Source of the DNA: Micrococcaceae bacterium Sec5.8
Lineage (GTDB): Bacteria > Actinomycetota > Actinomycetes > Actinomycetales > Micrococcaceae
Length of the DNA: 64,000 nucleotides
Assembly: GCA_039636775.1 (NCBI GenBank)
Contig: CP143429.1
Coordinates: 1,550,001 to 1,614,000, forward strand
Direction: 5' to 3'
Part shown: piece after piece, positions 40,004 through 48,968 of the stretch
Position numbering within the stretch: position 1 is the first letter of the stretch
Layout: every line of letters begins with the position of its first letter
Notes under the pieces: generated by a model
Seen by the model: the letters and a program-made list of their open reading frames with translations, nothing else
Databases searched by the model: none
Told to the model about the DNA's origin: nothing
Program-made: the position numbers and the translations under genes

Positions 40004-40185
40004 GGAACCATTCTCACCTAGCGATCCCCGAAAAGTAAGACCCGCAGTCTTGACGATACTTTAATTATCTTTGAAAATAGTTTGTATAGCTTTCCTGTCG
40101 TAGTGGTCGCCCTTGGGTTTCGCTGCCACTCTTAGAGCGCCGGTCGTGCCGGTGCCGGACTTATTGGAATCGTTTAGTTGAAGCG

Positions 40186-41100
40186 GTGAAGACCATGCGA
40201 GTCGAAGCCAGATTGAATCAGGCCCCACAAGATCATCCAAATGTAGGAAGTATCGACATCTCCCTGCGCGGTGCGCCGGAGTCCGCCGCGGTTGCCGTTC
40301 CGGTAGATCAAATCATGATCGCCGTTGACGGCGTTCAGCGGTACGTGGTTTCGCATCTCTCGCGGATCGGCCGGGCCTGCGACGTGGACGACGTTATGCA
40401 GGACATCCGGGTCGCGGTGTGGGATGGGGTGACCCGGGGGCATTACCGCCAGCTTCCCGGTATTCCGTTCGGTGCGTGGGTCCAGGGGGTGTGTGCGAAC
40501 GTGTGCGCCGCGCACACCCGTCGGGAGCTGAACCATCAGACACTCCCGCTGATCATGGAACCAGGGAATGCCGACGGGCCGGCGGCATTTGTTCCTTTGG
40601 CGTTGCTGGGCATGGACCGGGGTGGAGGTCAAAGTGCCGAGCAGATTATTGACCAGCAATGGGCACAAATGATCATTGAGCTGACCCGGGCCAGCGTGCC
40701 GGCAGGAGTTTGGGATCTTGCCGTGGACAGTCTCACCGGGCCGCGACACTACGGTCCGCCGTCGCCACAGGACCGCCGGCGCTGGCACGCGGTGACCGTG
40801 GTGCGCAAGACGGCGAAAACCGTTCAAAATGCCCTGGATGTCGATCAGGCGGCCATTAGCAATATCGGAGACGTGTCCCGGCACGCAGCAGAGTGCCTGC
40901 CCACACCGGTACTCCGCAGAACAGCCGAAAGTATCGTTCGCCCCGGCCTTCGAGGACCCGAACGGAGGAGGGCTCTGGAAGTTCTGGCGGCCCAGTTGGG
41001 CGTCACTGAGCGCTATGTGGCCGTCCAGATCGGCTTTGCGCGCCGGTTGTATCGAACAGCTTGGAGGATTCTCCAGGCCGGGACGCGGACTGCCTACTAA
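40186..41100 (+). CDS. Sigma-factor-like protein of the island
   Basis: The 304-residue protein has a region 2-like block, VQRYVVSHLSRIGRACDVDDVMQDIRVAVWDGV, written here as two parts: HLSRIGRACDVDDVMQD and IRVAVWDGV. It ends with RRALEVLAAQLGVTERYVAVQI, which looks like a region 4 HTH. The middle (residues 90-240) is longer than in usual ECF sigma factors and lacks a clear match. It starts GTG at 40186 (or ATG 40195). The next two genes are a membrane-anchored protein and a wall hydrolase, so it may control them. It could also be a replication or transfer regulator of the element. Confidence 0.6.
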   Translation: MKTMRVEARLNQAPQDHPNVGSIDISLRGAPESAAVAVPVDQIMIAVDGVQRYVVSHLSRIGRACDVDDVMQDIRVAVWDGVTRGHYRQLPGIPFGAWVQGVCANVCAAHTRRELNHQTLPLIMEPGNADGPAAFVPLALLGMDRGGGQSAEQIIDQQWAQMIIELTRASVPAGVWDLAVDSLTGPRHYGPPSPQDRRRWHAVTVVRKTAKTVQNALDVDQAAISNIGDVSRHAAECLPTPVLRRTAESIVRPGLRGPERRRALEVLAAQLGVTERYVAVQIGFARRLYRTAWRILQAGTRTAY

Positions 41101-41140
41101 GTCATGTTGTGGACCGATCCTCCCGCCATGAACGGCGAGA

Positions 41141-41146
41141 AGGAGG
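41141..41146 (+). promoter_or_regulatory. Strong SD deciding the start at 41152
   Basis: AGGAGG five bases before ATG 41152, which rules out the longer open frame beginning at 41104. Confidence 0.8.
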
Positions 41147-41151
41147 TCCGA

Positions 41152-41877
41152 ATGTCCGTGATGCAGATGAACGCTCAACCTGGTCCAAGCAGCCGACGTC
41201 GATGGTGGATCGCAGCAGTCGCGCTCTTGGTTGTGGTCACGGCGCTTTTCGCTCTCACGCGGCCGTCGCCCACGCCCGCAGAGGCTCCGGTTGCAGCGCC
41301 GTCGACGACGCAGATCCCTCAGAGCCCGGCGAACGCTTCCCCTGGGACGCCGGCACAAACTCCCACGGTGGCTCCCGACGTTGTGATTGCCGATCCGGAG
41401 GGCGCGCCCCGCACTGCTGACTTCCGCCAGCTCGCCGCCGCGGCGGCGACAGCGATCTACACCTGGGACACGCGAACGTCGTCCTACTCGGAGGTCTACT
41501 CACGGCTCCGTGACTGGTGGGACGTGCTGCCGGACGGGTCCAATCCCTTGGCAGTGTTGGTGCAGGAGTTCGAAGCGACCGGGGTCAACGCGGGAAGCTA
41601 TGCGACTTTGGCCGATCAGCAGGCGCACCGTTCGGCCGCGGTCGAATCCCTGCACTGCGACAGCGAGTTGGCCAAGGTTCGGGAGCGGCCGGCGCCATGG
41701 GAGGGACTGCATGTTTGCACAGTCTCCGTCAGCGTTCTGGATCAATCAATTTCTGCTCGCAACGCCTACACGGCACCTGTCAGCGTCATGGTGAACTGTC
41801 CGCCGGCTGTCACGGCCCCGGCGGATCACTGCGTCATGGTCGGCTTTTACGCCGCACCGAGCAGGATCGTCTATTGA
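41152..41877 (+). CDS. Membrane-anchored protein, possibly VirB8/TcpC-like
   Basis: The 241-residue protein has a short basic N-terminus, one membrane helix (WWIAAVALLVVVTALFAL, about residues 19-36), a Pro/Thr-rich linker and a soluble extracytoplasmic domain with FRQLAAAAATAIYTWDTRTSSYSE. The latter fragment resembles the start of VirB8/TcpC-like conjugation proteins. It contains four later Cys residues, possibly disulfide-bonded. Its stop overlaps the next gene, a cell-wall hydrolase (TGATG), so both are made together. This pair is typical of Gram-positive conjugation systems, but the rest of such a system is missing. The assignment is tentative. Confidence 0.6.
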   Translation: MSVMQMNAQPGPSSRRRWWIAAVALLVVVTALFALTRPSPTPAEAPVAAPSTTQIPQSPANASPGTPAQTPTVAPDVVIADPEGAPRTADFRQLAAAAATAIYTWDTRTSSYSEVYSRLRDWWDVLPDGSNPLAVLVQEFEATGVNAGSYATLADQQAHRSAAVESLHCDSELAKVRERPAPWEGLHVCTVSVSVLDQSISARNAYTAPVSVMVNCPPAVTAPADHCVMVGFYAAPSRIVY

Positions 41878-42992
41878 TGCCAGCCGCCATGGTGTTTGCT
41901 GGGCTGGTCAAGCGCCGGGCCTTTCTGCGGGTTTCGCTGGCCGCGGCCACCATCTTGATCCTGGTGGGTTCCATTGCGTTTAGCGCAGCCGTGGCGGTGC
42001 TCGGCGCGAGCGCGGCCGACACCCCGTCCGTCTGCTCGACGAGTGGCGCGGCTGGCCAGCCCGGCGCCGGCGAATCCGGCGCCCTGAGCATCCGCACAAG
42101 TAACCGGGCTCCGGTCAACGTGACCGCCAGGCAATTGACTGTCGCGGGGGACTACGTTTCCATTGGTCAGCAATTGGGTGTCCCGCGAGAGGGCCAGATC
42201 ATCGCAATCATGATGGCTCTGCAGGAATCCAGCCTCAGAGTCCTCGCAAACGTGAACGTACCAGCCTCGCTCCAGTTCCCGCATGATGGCGTCGGCCGCG
42301 ACCACGATTCCCTCGGCACCGCCCAGCAACGTCCGGCGGCGGGCTGGGGGACAGTTGAGCAATTGATGGATCCGACGTACAACGTACGGGCCTTTTACGG
42401 CGGACCGGCCGGACCCAACCATGGCAGCCCGCCGGGGTTGTTGGATATCCGAGGCTGGCAATCCATGAACAAAGGCCAAGCTGCGCAAGCCGTTCAGGTG
42501 TCGGCATTTCCGGAGTTGTATGCACGGTGGGAGGCTGAAGCAACGGCTATTGTTGAGGCGCTCGACGGCGGAATGTCACCGGCTAAGTGCGCCGATCCGC
42601 GGAATTCCTCTACGGACACGGTCGTGCCCGCAAATCTGAGCGAAATCCGCAAAGATATCCTGCGGTTCACGCAGGAAGGAGTCGGCGGTGCCTACGTGTG
42701 GGGTGGCACGACGTTCAAAGCGTGGGACTGTTCCGGTTACGTCCAGTGGATATACAGGCAGGCCAAGATCAACCTGCCGCGAGTGGATCAATGGAGGGTC
42801 GGTACGCGGACCGAGAATCCGCAGCCGGGGGACCTGGTGGTCCAGAACGCACAGGGGCCAGCCGACTGGGGGCATGTTGGCATCTATGCGGGGGACGGGA
42901 TGATGTACAGCGCGCTAAATCCCGCGGTGGGTACTTTGCTGCATCCCATAGCTTGGAACTCCGACACGGCGTACTTTGATCTTTTGAAGTGA
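41877..42992 (+). CDS. Secreted transglycosylase-like / NlpC-P60 wall hydrolase
   Basis: The 371-residue protein has an N-terminal membrane segment (AAATILILVGSIAFSAAVAVLG). An SLT-like region follows, with IIAIMMALQESSLR (Glu117) and DSLGTAQQRPAAGWGTVEQL. The C-terminal NlpC/P60 domain has GGTTFKAWDCSGYVQWIY (Cys285) and DWGHVGIYAGDGM (His333). It should cut peptidoglycan in the cell wall, as conjugation-associated hydrolases do to let the transfer channel pass. The start ATG overlaps the upstream stop. About 470 bases without a gene follow. Confidence 0.85.
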   Translation: MPAAMVFAGLVKRRAFLRVSLAAATILILVGSIAFSAAVAVLGASAADTPSVCSTSGAAGQPGAGESGALSIRTSNRAPVNVTARQLTVAGDYVSIGQQLGVPREGQIIAIMMALQESSLRVLANVNVPASLQFPHDGVGRDHDSLGTAQQRPAAGWGTVEQLMDPTYNVRAFYGGPAGPNHGSPPGLLDIRGWQSMNKGQAAQAVQVSAFPELYARWEAEATAIVEALDGGMSPAKCADPRNSSTDTVVPANLSEIRKDILRFTQEGVGGAYVWGGTTFKAWDCSGYVQWIYRQAKINLPRVDQWRVGTRTENPQPGDLVVQNAQGPADWGHVGIYAGDGMMYSALNPAVGTLLHPIAWNSDTAYFDLLK

Positions 42993-43459
42993 CTTGTAGT
43001 TACGGCGAAAGTAGACACTCGAATTCAGGTCCCGGGGGTGGGGAAGGATCGGAAGAATTTTCGGCATGGGGCTCTTAGGGAGATTTCTACGACCCGTCGC
43101 CGGTTGGTTCGTCTCAGCAAAGGATCATATTTGAGACGCCCCATATGCGAGCGAGGGGCACAGCGGGGGCCTTGCCAAAAAGCGGCACTCGAGAAGCAAC
43201 GGTGAGACAGCATACACACCACATGTCCAGATAGGTATGAAGAACGTCAAGGCCAAGTAATGGCCACTCGTGACAGGGAATGTTGCCGGGAATACTGTCG
43301 ACTCCTGGAGCCGATGGCTCGAGTGCGAAGCCTACGACCAAGCGATGTTGAGATATGCCGTTGTTAGGGAAGTACCCCAAGTCCTCTGGGACTATGATCG
43401 CGCCCGTCGGGCCGTGAGCTCCGCCGAAAGAAGCCGCATTTCCAGGAACGGAGAATGTC
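42993..43459. other. Gene-free stretch at the change from left to right half of the island
   Basis: No supported gene in 467 bases. Short open frames on both strands lack motifs and overlap each other. It precedes the SGNH gene and should hold its promoter. Base composition becomes less GC-rich from here. Confidence 0.5.
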
Positions 43460-45391
43460 GTGATTCGCAACAGGACGCGTCGCCCGGGATCTTATCGACA
43501 AAGCCAGCGGCTTATCTCGGTGGCCTCAATCGCCATGCTGGTTGTTGGCTTCCTGGCAGTCATGACACCGCCAGCAACCGCAGCTGCAAACGAAGTACTC
43601 ATACTTGGCAGTACCGTGACAGGTGGCACCAACAGCATCGAAGCTAGCGAAGTGGCTGCTAGGGGCCTTACCCCGGTTGTTGTTGACGACGCTACCTGGC
43701 AGACGATGAATCAGGCTCAATTCTCCACATATCGCGCCATAATTCTAGGCGACGCGACCTGCTCCGATGTAATTCCCAAAACCGCGGAAGGCACCGTCGC
43801 TGCTTGGGGTCCGGCCGTTACCGGCAACGTGTTGATAGCCGGAACCGACCCCGTCTACCACGCCGCGCAGGGCGGTGATACCGTCACCCGGCGCGCAGTT
43901 GATTTTGTGGTGGATCAAGTAGGGAAAACTGGAGCGTATATCGCCCTGAGCTGCTATTACGAAGGTGTGGGAGCGAAGACACCGGTGCCATTGCTGGATG
44001 CATTGCGGCCGGGCGGGTTCACCGCGACAGGGGTCAACTGTCACAACTCGGCCCATATCGTCGCGACTCACCCGGCATTGTCGGGACTAACCGATGTCCA
44101 GCTCTCGGACTGGAGCTGCTCAGTCCATGAAGCGTTCGATACATGGCCGGCAGACTTCACGGTGCTCGCCATAGCGAAGGATTTCGGGGCAGCCTACACC
44201 GCGAGTGACGGCACTATCGGGACACCGTACATCCTGGCTCAAGGTTCTGGCCTCCGCAGCTTCCCGCTTTCTCTCGATCCAGTTTCTCAGACTCGCGCTT
44301 CTGGCACATACGCCGCGGCGACTGCACAACTGCTCGACGGGGTGACGAGCGCGCCCGTGAGCGGAACAAAGCTCGCGGAAAGAATTTCCGCTGGTCCGAA
44401 TACAGGTGCAACCGTTTCATGTGGCACCTGCACGACGGACGCAGCTGGTCATGTGTCGTTTTCCTACTTGGGCGGCAGCGGCAAAGGAACAGACACTTTG
44501 CAAGCGTGGATCGATGTCGATGCCAATGGCTCTCCGTCAGCAGGGGAACCCCAGACCACCGCCGCAATTGTCTGGACCGCAGCTGCAGGCAACAAAGCCT
44601 ATGTCGCTCTCGGAGACTCCTTTTCATCAGGAGAGGGAGCACCACCATTCGAGCCGGGAACCGATGTTCCCACCGATCGTTGTCACCGTGGTCTGGAGTC
44701 GTATCCGCATCTTCTAGCACGACTCCGCTCCCTGACCCTGACTGCTGACCGCGCATGCTCGGGCGCTGTTATTGCTCAGGTAATTGGCGAGGGTCAGTAC
44801 GCGGATGAACCATCTGCCCAGATCACAGCTTTGACGCACGAGACCTCACTGGTGACCATTACAGTGGGCGGAAATGACATCAACTTTGGAGACGTGCTCT
44901 TCGATTGTCTTGTCCGTGTGACGAATTGTAAGACGAAGGATAGCAAGATGGTGGACACTCAGTTGTCCCGCCTACAAGCCAACCTCCCGGAAGTCTATCG
45001 TCGCATCCGAGCGGCAACCTCTCCGACTACCCGGATTCTTGTGGCTGGTTATCCTCAGATCTTCCCAGATCCAGACAGCGTCAATGTAGGCTCCTGTTCC
45101 GACGTCCGTTTGACGCCGCTCGAGAAGATCAACGGCGGAGAGATGACCTGGTTGCGAGCAAATACGGTGCGGCTTGATGACGTCATCAAGAAGGCCGCGG
45201 CGTCTGTTCCCGGAGTCACCTATGTTGACCCCCTCGGTTCCCGGTCTACCTTCCCGGGTCACGAAGTGTGCACCGGCCGTTCCTGGTTCAACGGTGTTGT
45301 TGACCCCTCAGGCCCGCTCAAAGTCTGGTCGTTTCATCCCAACCCACTCGGCCAGAGAGCTTACGCGCAGTTGTTTGCGGCTTACTTGTAA
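43460..45391 (+). CDS. Secreted multidomain SGNH/GDSL hydrolase
   Basis: The 643-residue protein has a signal peptide (basic start, then LISVASIAMLVVGFLAVM, ending TPPATAAA). Next is an N-terminal domain of about 240 residues (VLILGSTVTGG, AIILGDATCSD, VDFVVDQVGKTGAYIALSCYY), unassigned. An Ig-like segment follows (ISAGPNTGATVSCGTCTTDA to about residue 375), then the SGNH domain with YVALGDSFSSGEG (Ser387), TVGGNDINFGD and SFHPNPLGQRAYAQL. The catalytic Ser, Gly, Asn and His are present, so it should be an esterase or lipase outside the cell. Start GTG 43460 follows GGAG. GC is lower than in core genes, suggesting transfer. Confidence 0.85.
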   Translation: MIRNRTRRPGSYRQSQRLISVASIAMLVVGFLAVMTPPATAAANEVLILGSTVTGGTNSIEASEVAARGLTPVVVDDATWQTMNQAQFSTYRAIILGDATCSDVIPKTAEGTVAAWGPAVTGNVLIAGTDPVYHAAQGGDTVTRRAVDFVVDQVGKTGAYIALSCYYEGVGAKTPVPLLDALRPGGFTATGVNCHNSAHIVATHPALSGLTDVQLSDWSCSVHEAFDTWPADFTVLAIAKDFGAAYTASDGTIGTPYILAQGSGLRSFPLSLDPVSQTRASGTYAAATAQLLDGVTSAPVSGTKLAERISAGPNTGATVSCGTCTTDAAGHVSFSYLGGSGKGTDTLQAWIDVDANGSPSAGEPQTTAAIVWTAAAGNKAYVALGDSFSSGEGAPPFEPGTDVPTDRCHRGLESYPHLLARLRSLTLTADRACSGAVIAQVIGEGQYADEPSAQITALTHETSLVTITVGGNDINFGDVLFDCLVRVTNCKTKDSKMVDTQLSRLQANLPEVYRRIRAATSPTTRILVAGYPQIFPDPDSVNVGSCSDVRLTPLEKINGGEMTWLRANTVRLDDVIKKAAASVPGVTYVDPLGSRSTFPGHEVCTGRSWFNGVVDPSGPLKVWSFHPNPLGQRAYAQLFAAYL

Positions 45392-45640
45392 CCGACCGCC
45401 GGCCTCGAAAGCGGAACCCGCGCCCGAACCTGCTCCTTCGCCCGCGTCAGTACAGCTCGTGGGACTGGCTCATTTTCGTAGCAGCCTGTGAAGCGACTGT
45501 CGGCCCTTGCACCGGCGACAGCGGTTCTGGTCGAAATGCACTTGGGCAAGCAATTTTAAACGGTCGATCGTATTTGAGATCCATCGAAGCTCTGGGACCA
45601 AACCCGGGTGCAACGGGTTGGTGCCGTCATACCTGGATGT
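45392..45640. other. Gene-free stretch after the SGNH gene
   Basis: No supported gene in about 250 bases. The downstream border of an IS3 remnant lies at about 45650. Confidence 0.4.
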
Positions 45641-45649
45641 TCCCATTGC

Positions 45650-46085
45650 TTGGAGACGGTTCTAGCGCCAAACTCTGGCGCGAACGAGGATTTGCAAGTT
45701 GAGATCGATCTTGGCATCCGAGAACTTGTTTATGTTGGGTTGCCGATTGCGGACGGGTGGCCCATTGATAGAAACCGGACGTCGAGACGGCCAACCAGCG
45801 GCACATTCTCACCACTGAATTCAGGTTGGCGGGCTCAGCTTTTGGGAATCGATGAATTCATACTTGCTCACTACCGCTGCTCCCGCGCGAATTAAGCGCG
45901 GGTTTTTTGGGAAGGCAGTCTCCGCCCGCAGCTCTTGAACTTCACGCTCGAGCTCCCTCAGCCGGGCCCGTTCAGAGACCGTCAGATCCGCCTCCGTGCC
46001 GCCGTTGGCCGCGCGGTACTTGACCAGCCAGTTGCGGAGGGTCTCGGGGCCGACCCCGTACGCGGTGGCCTCCGTAACGCGCTAC
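45650..46085 (-). pseudogene. IS3-family remnant (OrfA end and OrfB start)
   Basis: On the minus strand a broken frame reads GVGPETLRNWLVKYRAANGG and then ARLRELEREVQELRAE, the end of an IS3 OrfA with its coiled coil. It continues, after frame changes, to SKYEFIDSQ and VRMCRWLAVSTSGFYQWATR, the start of OrfB. Stops and frameshifts make it non-functional, and no inverted repeats were found. The upstream end runs into a truncated gene at about 46085. Confidence 0.7.
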
Positions 46086-46331
46086 GTTCTCGGCCGCCAA
46101 TGCCAGCCCAAGATCGACAGCGCTGTCGCTCAACTTTTCGCTATCCGCCCATCTGGATACCGCTCCGGCAACTTGCCTCCGGATTTGCCTTGGCTGCTCG
46201 GACTCGTCGTATCGAGACTGCGCATACTTGACCACTTCCCCCAAACCGGCCCGAACTACAAGAAGCGGACCTCCTAAAGTGGCAATGGCCACCGTAGCCA
46301 AAGGTCCCGCCAAATCGCTCTGTTTCGACAT
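46086..46331 (-). pseudogene. Truncated small hydrophobic protein cut by the IS3 remnant
   Basis: From ATG 46331 the frame reads MSKQSDLAGPLATVAIATLG then a hydrophobic stretch and KYAQSRYDESEQPRQIRRQV, which looks like a genuine short protein. At about residue 80 the reading frame enters the IS3 remnant and becomes Arg/Gly-rich non-homologous sequence before a stop at 45972. The natural C-terminus is therefore missing. Family unknown. Confidence 0.5.
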
Positions 46332-46678
46332 GCGCTATCCGCCCCTCACACGACCGTCCTGGGCAGACGACCGTTGAATTTCTTCAACTGGGCCAAACCC
46401 TAGTTAGCAGGTTCAGCCTGCAATCCGATCCTTGTCAATCGTTGGAGCCGCAAACGACAATTTGGGGCACTGTCCGAGGAGACACGGCCACCCTTGAACC
46501 ACGGGGTCCTTTGAATGAGCGCGGGGCCTATTTCTCTAAAATGAAGGATTTCGAGAAGGCTGCGAATCGAGAATCCTCCGGTCTGAGGACTTCGGCGCTT
46601 GCTGGCGGCATTCCGTTCTGCTTGGTGGCGCGAAGTCAAGTGCGGCACCGACCAGGTGCGTCAGTGATCACCTGATGG
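46332..46678. other. Gene-free stretch in the island
   Basis: No supported gene in about 347 bases. Two short open frames lack motifs and start signals. Confidence 0.4.
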
Positions 46679-47152
46679 TTACTCGTCGGACCTGTGGCCG
46701 AACTCCTTACGGGCCTCATCTGCCAGCCAATCAAAGTCGTCCCAGTAACTCCGGGCAAGGGCATCAGGCATGTTGGCGCGGAAGCCTTGAATCATGGGGG
46801 CGCACACGTCGTGGCAACGAATGATGCTGGCTCCGTAGTTCTGGATGATCGGGCCCTTGTCGACAACCCCGCTTTTGAGCAGTGTCCCCACGAGGTCGTA
46901 GGAAGCTGACGCGTTGGAAGCAGTTGCGCGCTGCATCTCTGTCCATGCCGAGGCGGGAAGGGTGTTCAAGATAGTTAGGACCTCCCGCCTCGAATCACGG
47001 ATATCCGGTCGCTGGAGGTAGTCCAAGACAGCGAGGAGAGATTGGGCGCGTGAGGCTGTCTGGGCAACGCGAACCTGCTGGCGGGCGTACAAGGCGCTCA
47101 GGGCGGCGGCCAGGAAAGCAAAAACCGAAACCACAACAGCTGCGATGTCCAT
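46679..47152 (-). CDS. Small membrane protein, DUF4760-like
   Basis: The 157-residue protein has one N-terminal membrane helix (IAAVVVSVFAFLAAALSALYA) followed by a soluble helical domain with SLLAVLDYLQRPDIRDSRRE and ANMPDALARSYWDDFDWLAD. The pattern resembles DUF4760-type proteins of unknown function, with the helix N-terminal and the helical part in the cytoplasm. It lies alone between IS remnants. Some members occur near mobile elements or defence genes, but no partner is visible here. Confidence 0.65.
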   Translation of the reverse strand: MDIAAVVVSVFAFLAAALSALYARQQVRVAQTASRAQSLLAVLDYLQRPDIRDSRREVLTILNTLPASAWTEMQRATASNASASYDLVGTLLKSGVVDKGPIIQNYGASIIRCHDVCAPMIQGFRANMPDALARSYWDDFDWLADEARKEFGHRSDE

Positions 47153-47402
47153 GCCCCCAATGCTCGCAGACGGTGCTTCCAGCGGCTACAGGGGGCCCAG
47201 CTCAAAGACGCTTTGACGGGCGGCCACAAGTCAAACCCGCCCCGACAAAACCTCCGGGCCCATGAGAGCGAGGCCAGGACCCTCTGAACCTTCCCCAGAA
47301 CGGGCACGCCGCCTTACCGCTGACAGAACAACGCCAAATACCGCTGCGATTCACAGGTCCTCGTAGCTCCGCTGGGGTTGCTCGCAAATCGTGGACAGTT
47401 GA

Positions 47403-47985
47403 TCAGGCGGCTTGTGCCGGCTGAGGTTTGCCCGTGGTGAGGATTCGTTCGTGTTCCGCGGGTGTGGTGTAGCCGAGGGCTGAGTGCAGCCGGGCACGGT
47501 TGTAGAACTTCTCGATCCAGCGGCCCGTTGCCCGGATCGCGTCGTGTCTGGTTGGCCAGCGGTGCCGGTCGTAGAACTCGGTTTTCAGGGTGGACCAGAA
47601 CGATTCCTGCATCGCAATCCCAGCACACGCCCGTCCTGCCGACGGATTGGCGGACGCCGAGTCCGGTGCAGACATCGTTGAGCTGGGCAGAGGTGTACTG
47701 GGCGTATTCAACCGGTCGAAGCAACAGTTGCTATTGGGACTGAGTGCCGCGGTCGGCGTGGAACACGACGCCGGCCGGGCCTCCGCCGCGCAGGATGTAA
47801 GCCATACGCAGTGCTCGTTCGACCAGGGCGGTGGTCTGGACCGAATCCATCGCCCACCCGATCACCCGCCGCGAGCAGGCGTCCCTGACAGCCCACAAAT
47901 ACACCCAGCCTCGCCTGACAAGACTCTCGGCGTCCGTGGCGCTTGGTGCACGTGACTTCGAAAAATTCACTGCTGGGCACTCGAC
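47403..47985 (-). pseudogene. IS3-family transposase OrfB remnant with frameshifts
   Basis: On the minus strand the frame reads RRGWVYLWAVRDACSRRVIG and VVFHADRGTQ, the DDE core of an IS3 OrfB. It continues in another frame YTSAQLNDVCTGLGVRQSVGRTGVCWD, written as YTSAQLNDVCTGLG and RQSVGRTGV, and in a third frame AMQESFWSTLKTEFYDRHRW (catalytic Glu) and IEKFYNRARLHSALGYTTPA. There are two frame breaks, at about 47725 (with an inserted stretch of about 38 bases) and 47620, and the 5' part is missing. It is a different copy from the 45650 remnant, because their parts are in the wrong order for one IS. Confidence 0.8.
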
Positions 47986-48112
47986 TTCGGTTAAAGCGCT
48001 CGCAGCAGCCTAAGTCCCCGAGTCAACAAGAGCCCGGCAGTTCCCCCATCGAAGGCGCGTAGTAAGCTTCACCGATCAGAAGAAATGATTTCTTGGAAAC
48101 GGGGCCCGCGCG

Positions 48113-48865
48113 GTGGATGTGTTTTGGACTGTCTTGGTCCTAGGCGGCTTGTTCGCACTAATGGTTTGGGGCTTCATCGAGCAATCCAAGGATCGGAGCG
48201 CTGCCCGGGATGCGAAAGGCAAGTTCCTCGAGCAGTTGAAGTCAGACCGCAACTTCGCGCCTTCACAAGTTCATGATGACAAAAACACCTACCTGGGAGT
48301 CGATTCCGAGAGGGGCAAGATCTATGTCGGAATCGCACCCCAGTGGAAGTCAATCATGGTCCCCGCCGAGAAGATCATGTCTGTCTCAATCTATGAAGAT
48401 GGGCAGTCTATAACCCATGCTTCTCGTCTGCGCCAGATCGGCGGGGCTCTCGTCGGCAACGCGTTAGCGCCCAACAAAGGTGGTGCGGTTATTGGTGCTC
48501 TGGGAGCGAAGAACACCACAGTCGATGTCATCAAGTCGTTGGTTCTGCGGCTAGAAGTGGATGATCCGAAAAACCCCATTCTGGGCATCAGCTTTCTACG
48601 CTTCAACCAAGTCAAGCGGGGCGACGTCCTTCATCAGCAGGCAAGCGCTGAAGCTCGTGCCTTCAGCTCTCTTATAACCGCAATTATGCGACGGAGCGAA
48701 CAGAAAGACGCCAGTCACCTAGAAACTCCGATTCCACTCTCGATCCCTCGAGTCAACAGACTGGATGAACTCAGCAAACTCGCTGAATTGCGAGACAAAG
48801 GCGTCCTCAGCGAGGTGGAGTTCGCCCAAGAAAAGGCACGCCTCTTGAACTCCCCTTCCGAGTAA
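48113..48865 (+). CDS. SHOCT-domain membrane-associated protein
   Basis: The 250-residue protein has an N-terminal hydrophobic helix (VFWTVLVLGGLFALMVWGFI), a beta-rich middle (YLGVDSERGKIYVGIAPQW, GALVGNALAPNKGGAVIGAL) and a C-terminal SHOCT motif (LDELSKLAELRDKGVLSEVEF, shortened here to LSKLAELRDKGVLSEVEF). SHOCT motifs are short interaction or oligomerisation helices. Start GTG 48113 lacks a strong SD. The role is unknown. The gene is intact and its GC is lower than that of core genes. It lies just before the ISL3 element. Confidence 0.7.
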   Translation: MDVFWTVLVLGGLFALMVWGFIEQSKDRSAARDAKGKFLEQLKSDRNFAPSQVHDDKNTYLGVDSERGKIYVGIAPQWKSIMVPAEKIMSVSIYEDGQSITHASRLRQIGGALVGNALAPNKGGAVIGALGAKNTTVDVIKSLVLRLEVDDPKNPILGISFLRFNQVKRGDVLHQQASAEARAFSSLITAIMRRSEQKDASHLETPIPLSIPRVNRLDELSKLAELRDKGVLSEVEFAQEKARLLNSPSE

Positions 48866-48968
48866 GTCCCAAATACTCACCAACCTTTCACGCCGTACCC
48901 CGGTAGTCCGGGACTGCCTCGGATTTCGTTGACTCTCGGGGTTGAGTGGCTTTGAGGCCGGTATTTTT

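Noticed and set aside
43114..43470. Minus-strand open frame of 118 residues before the SGNH gene
   Set aside because: It overlaps the start and SD of the SGNH gene, has no motif and no SD, and competes with other frames of similar length.
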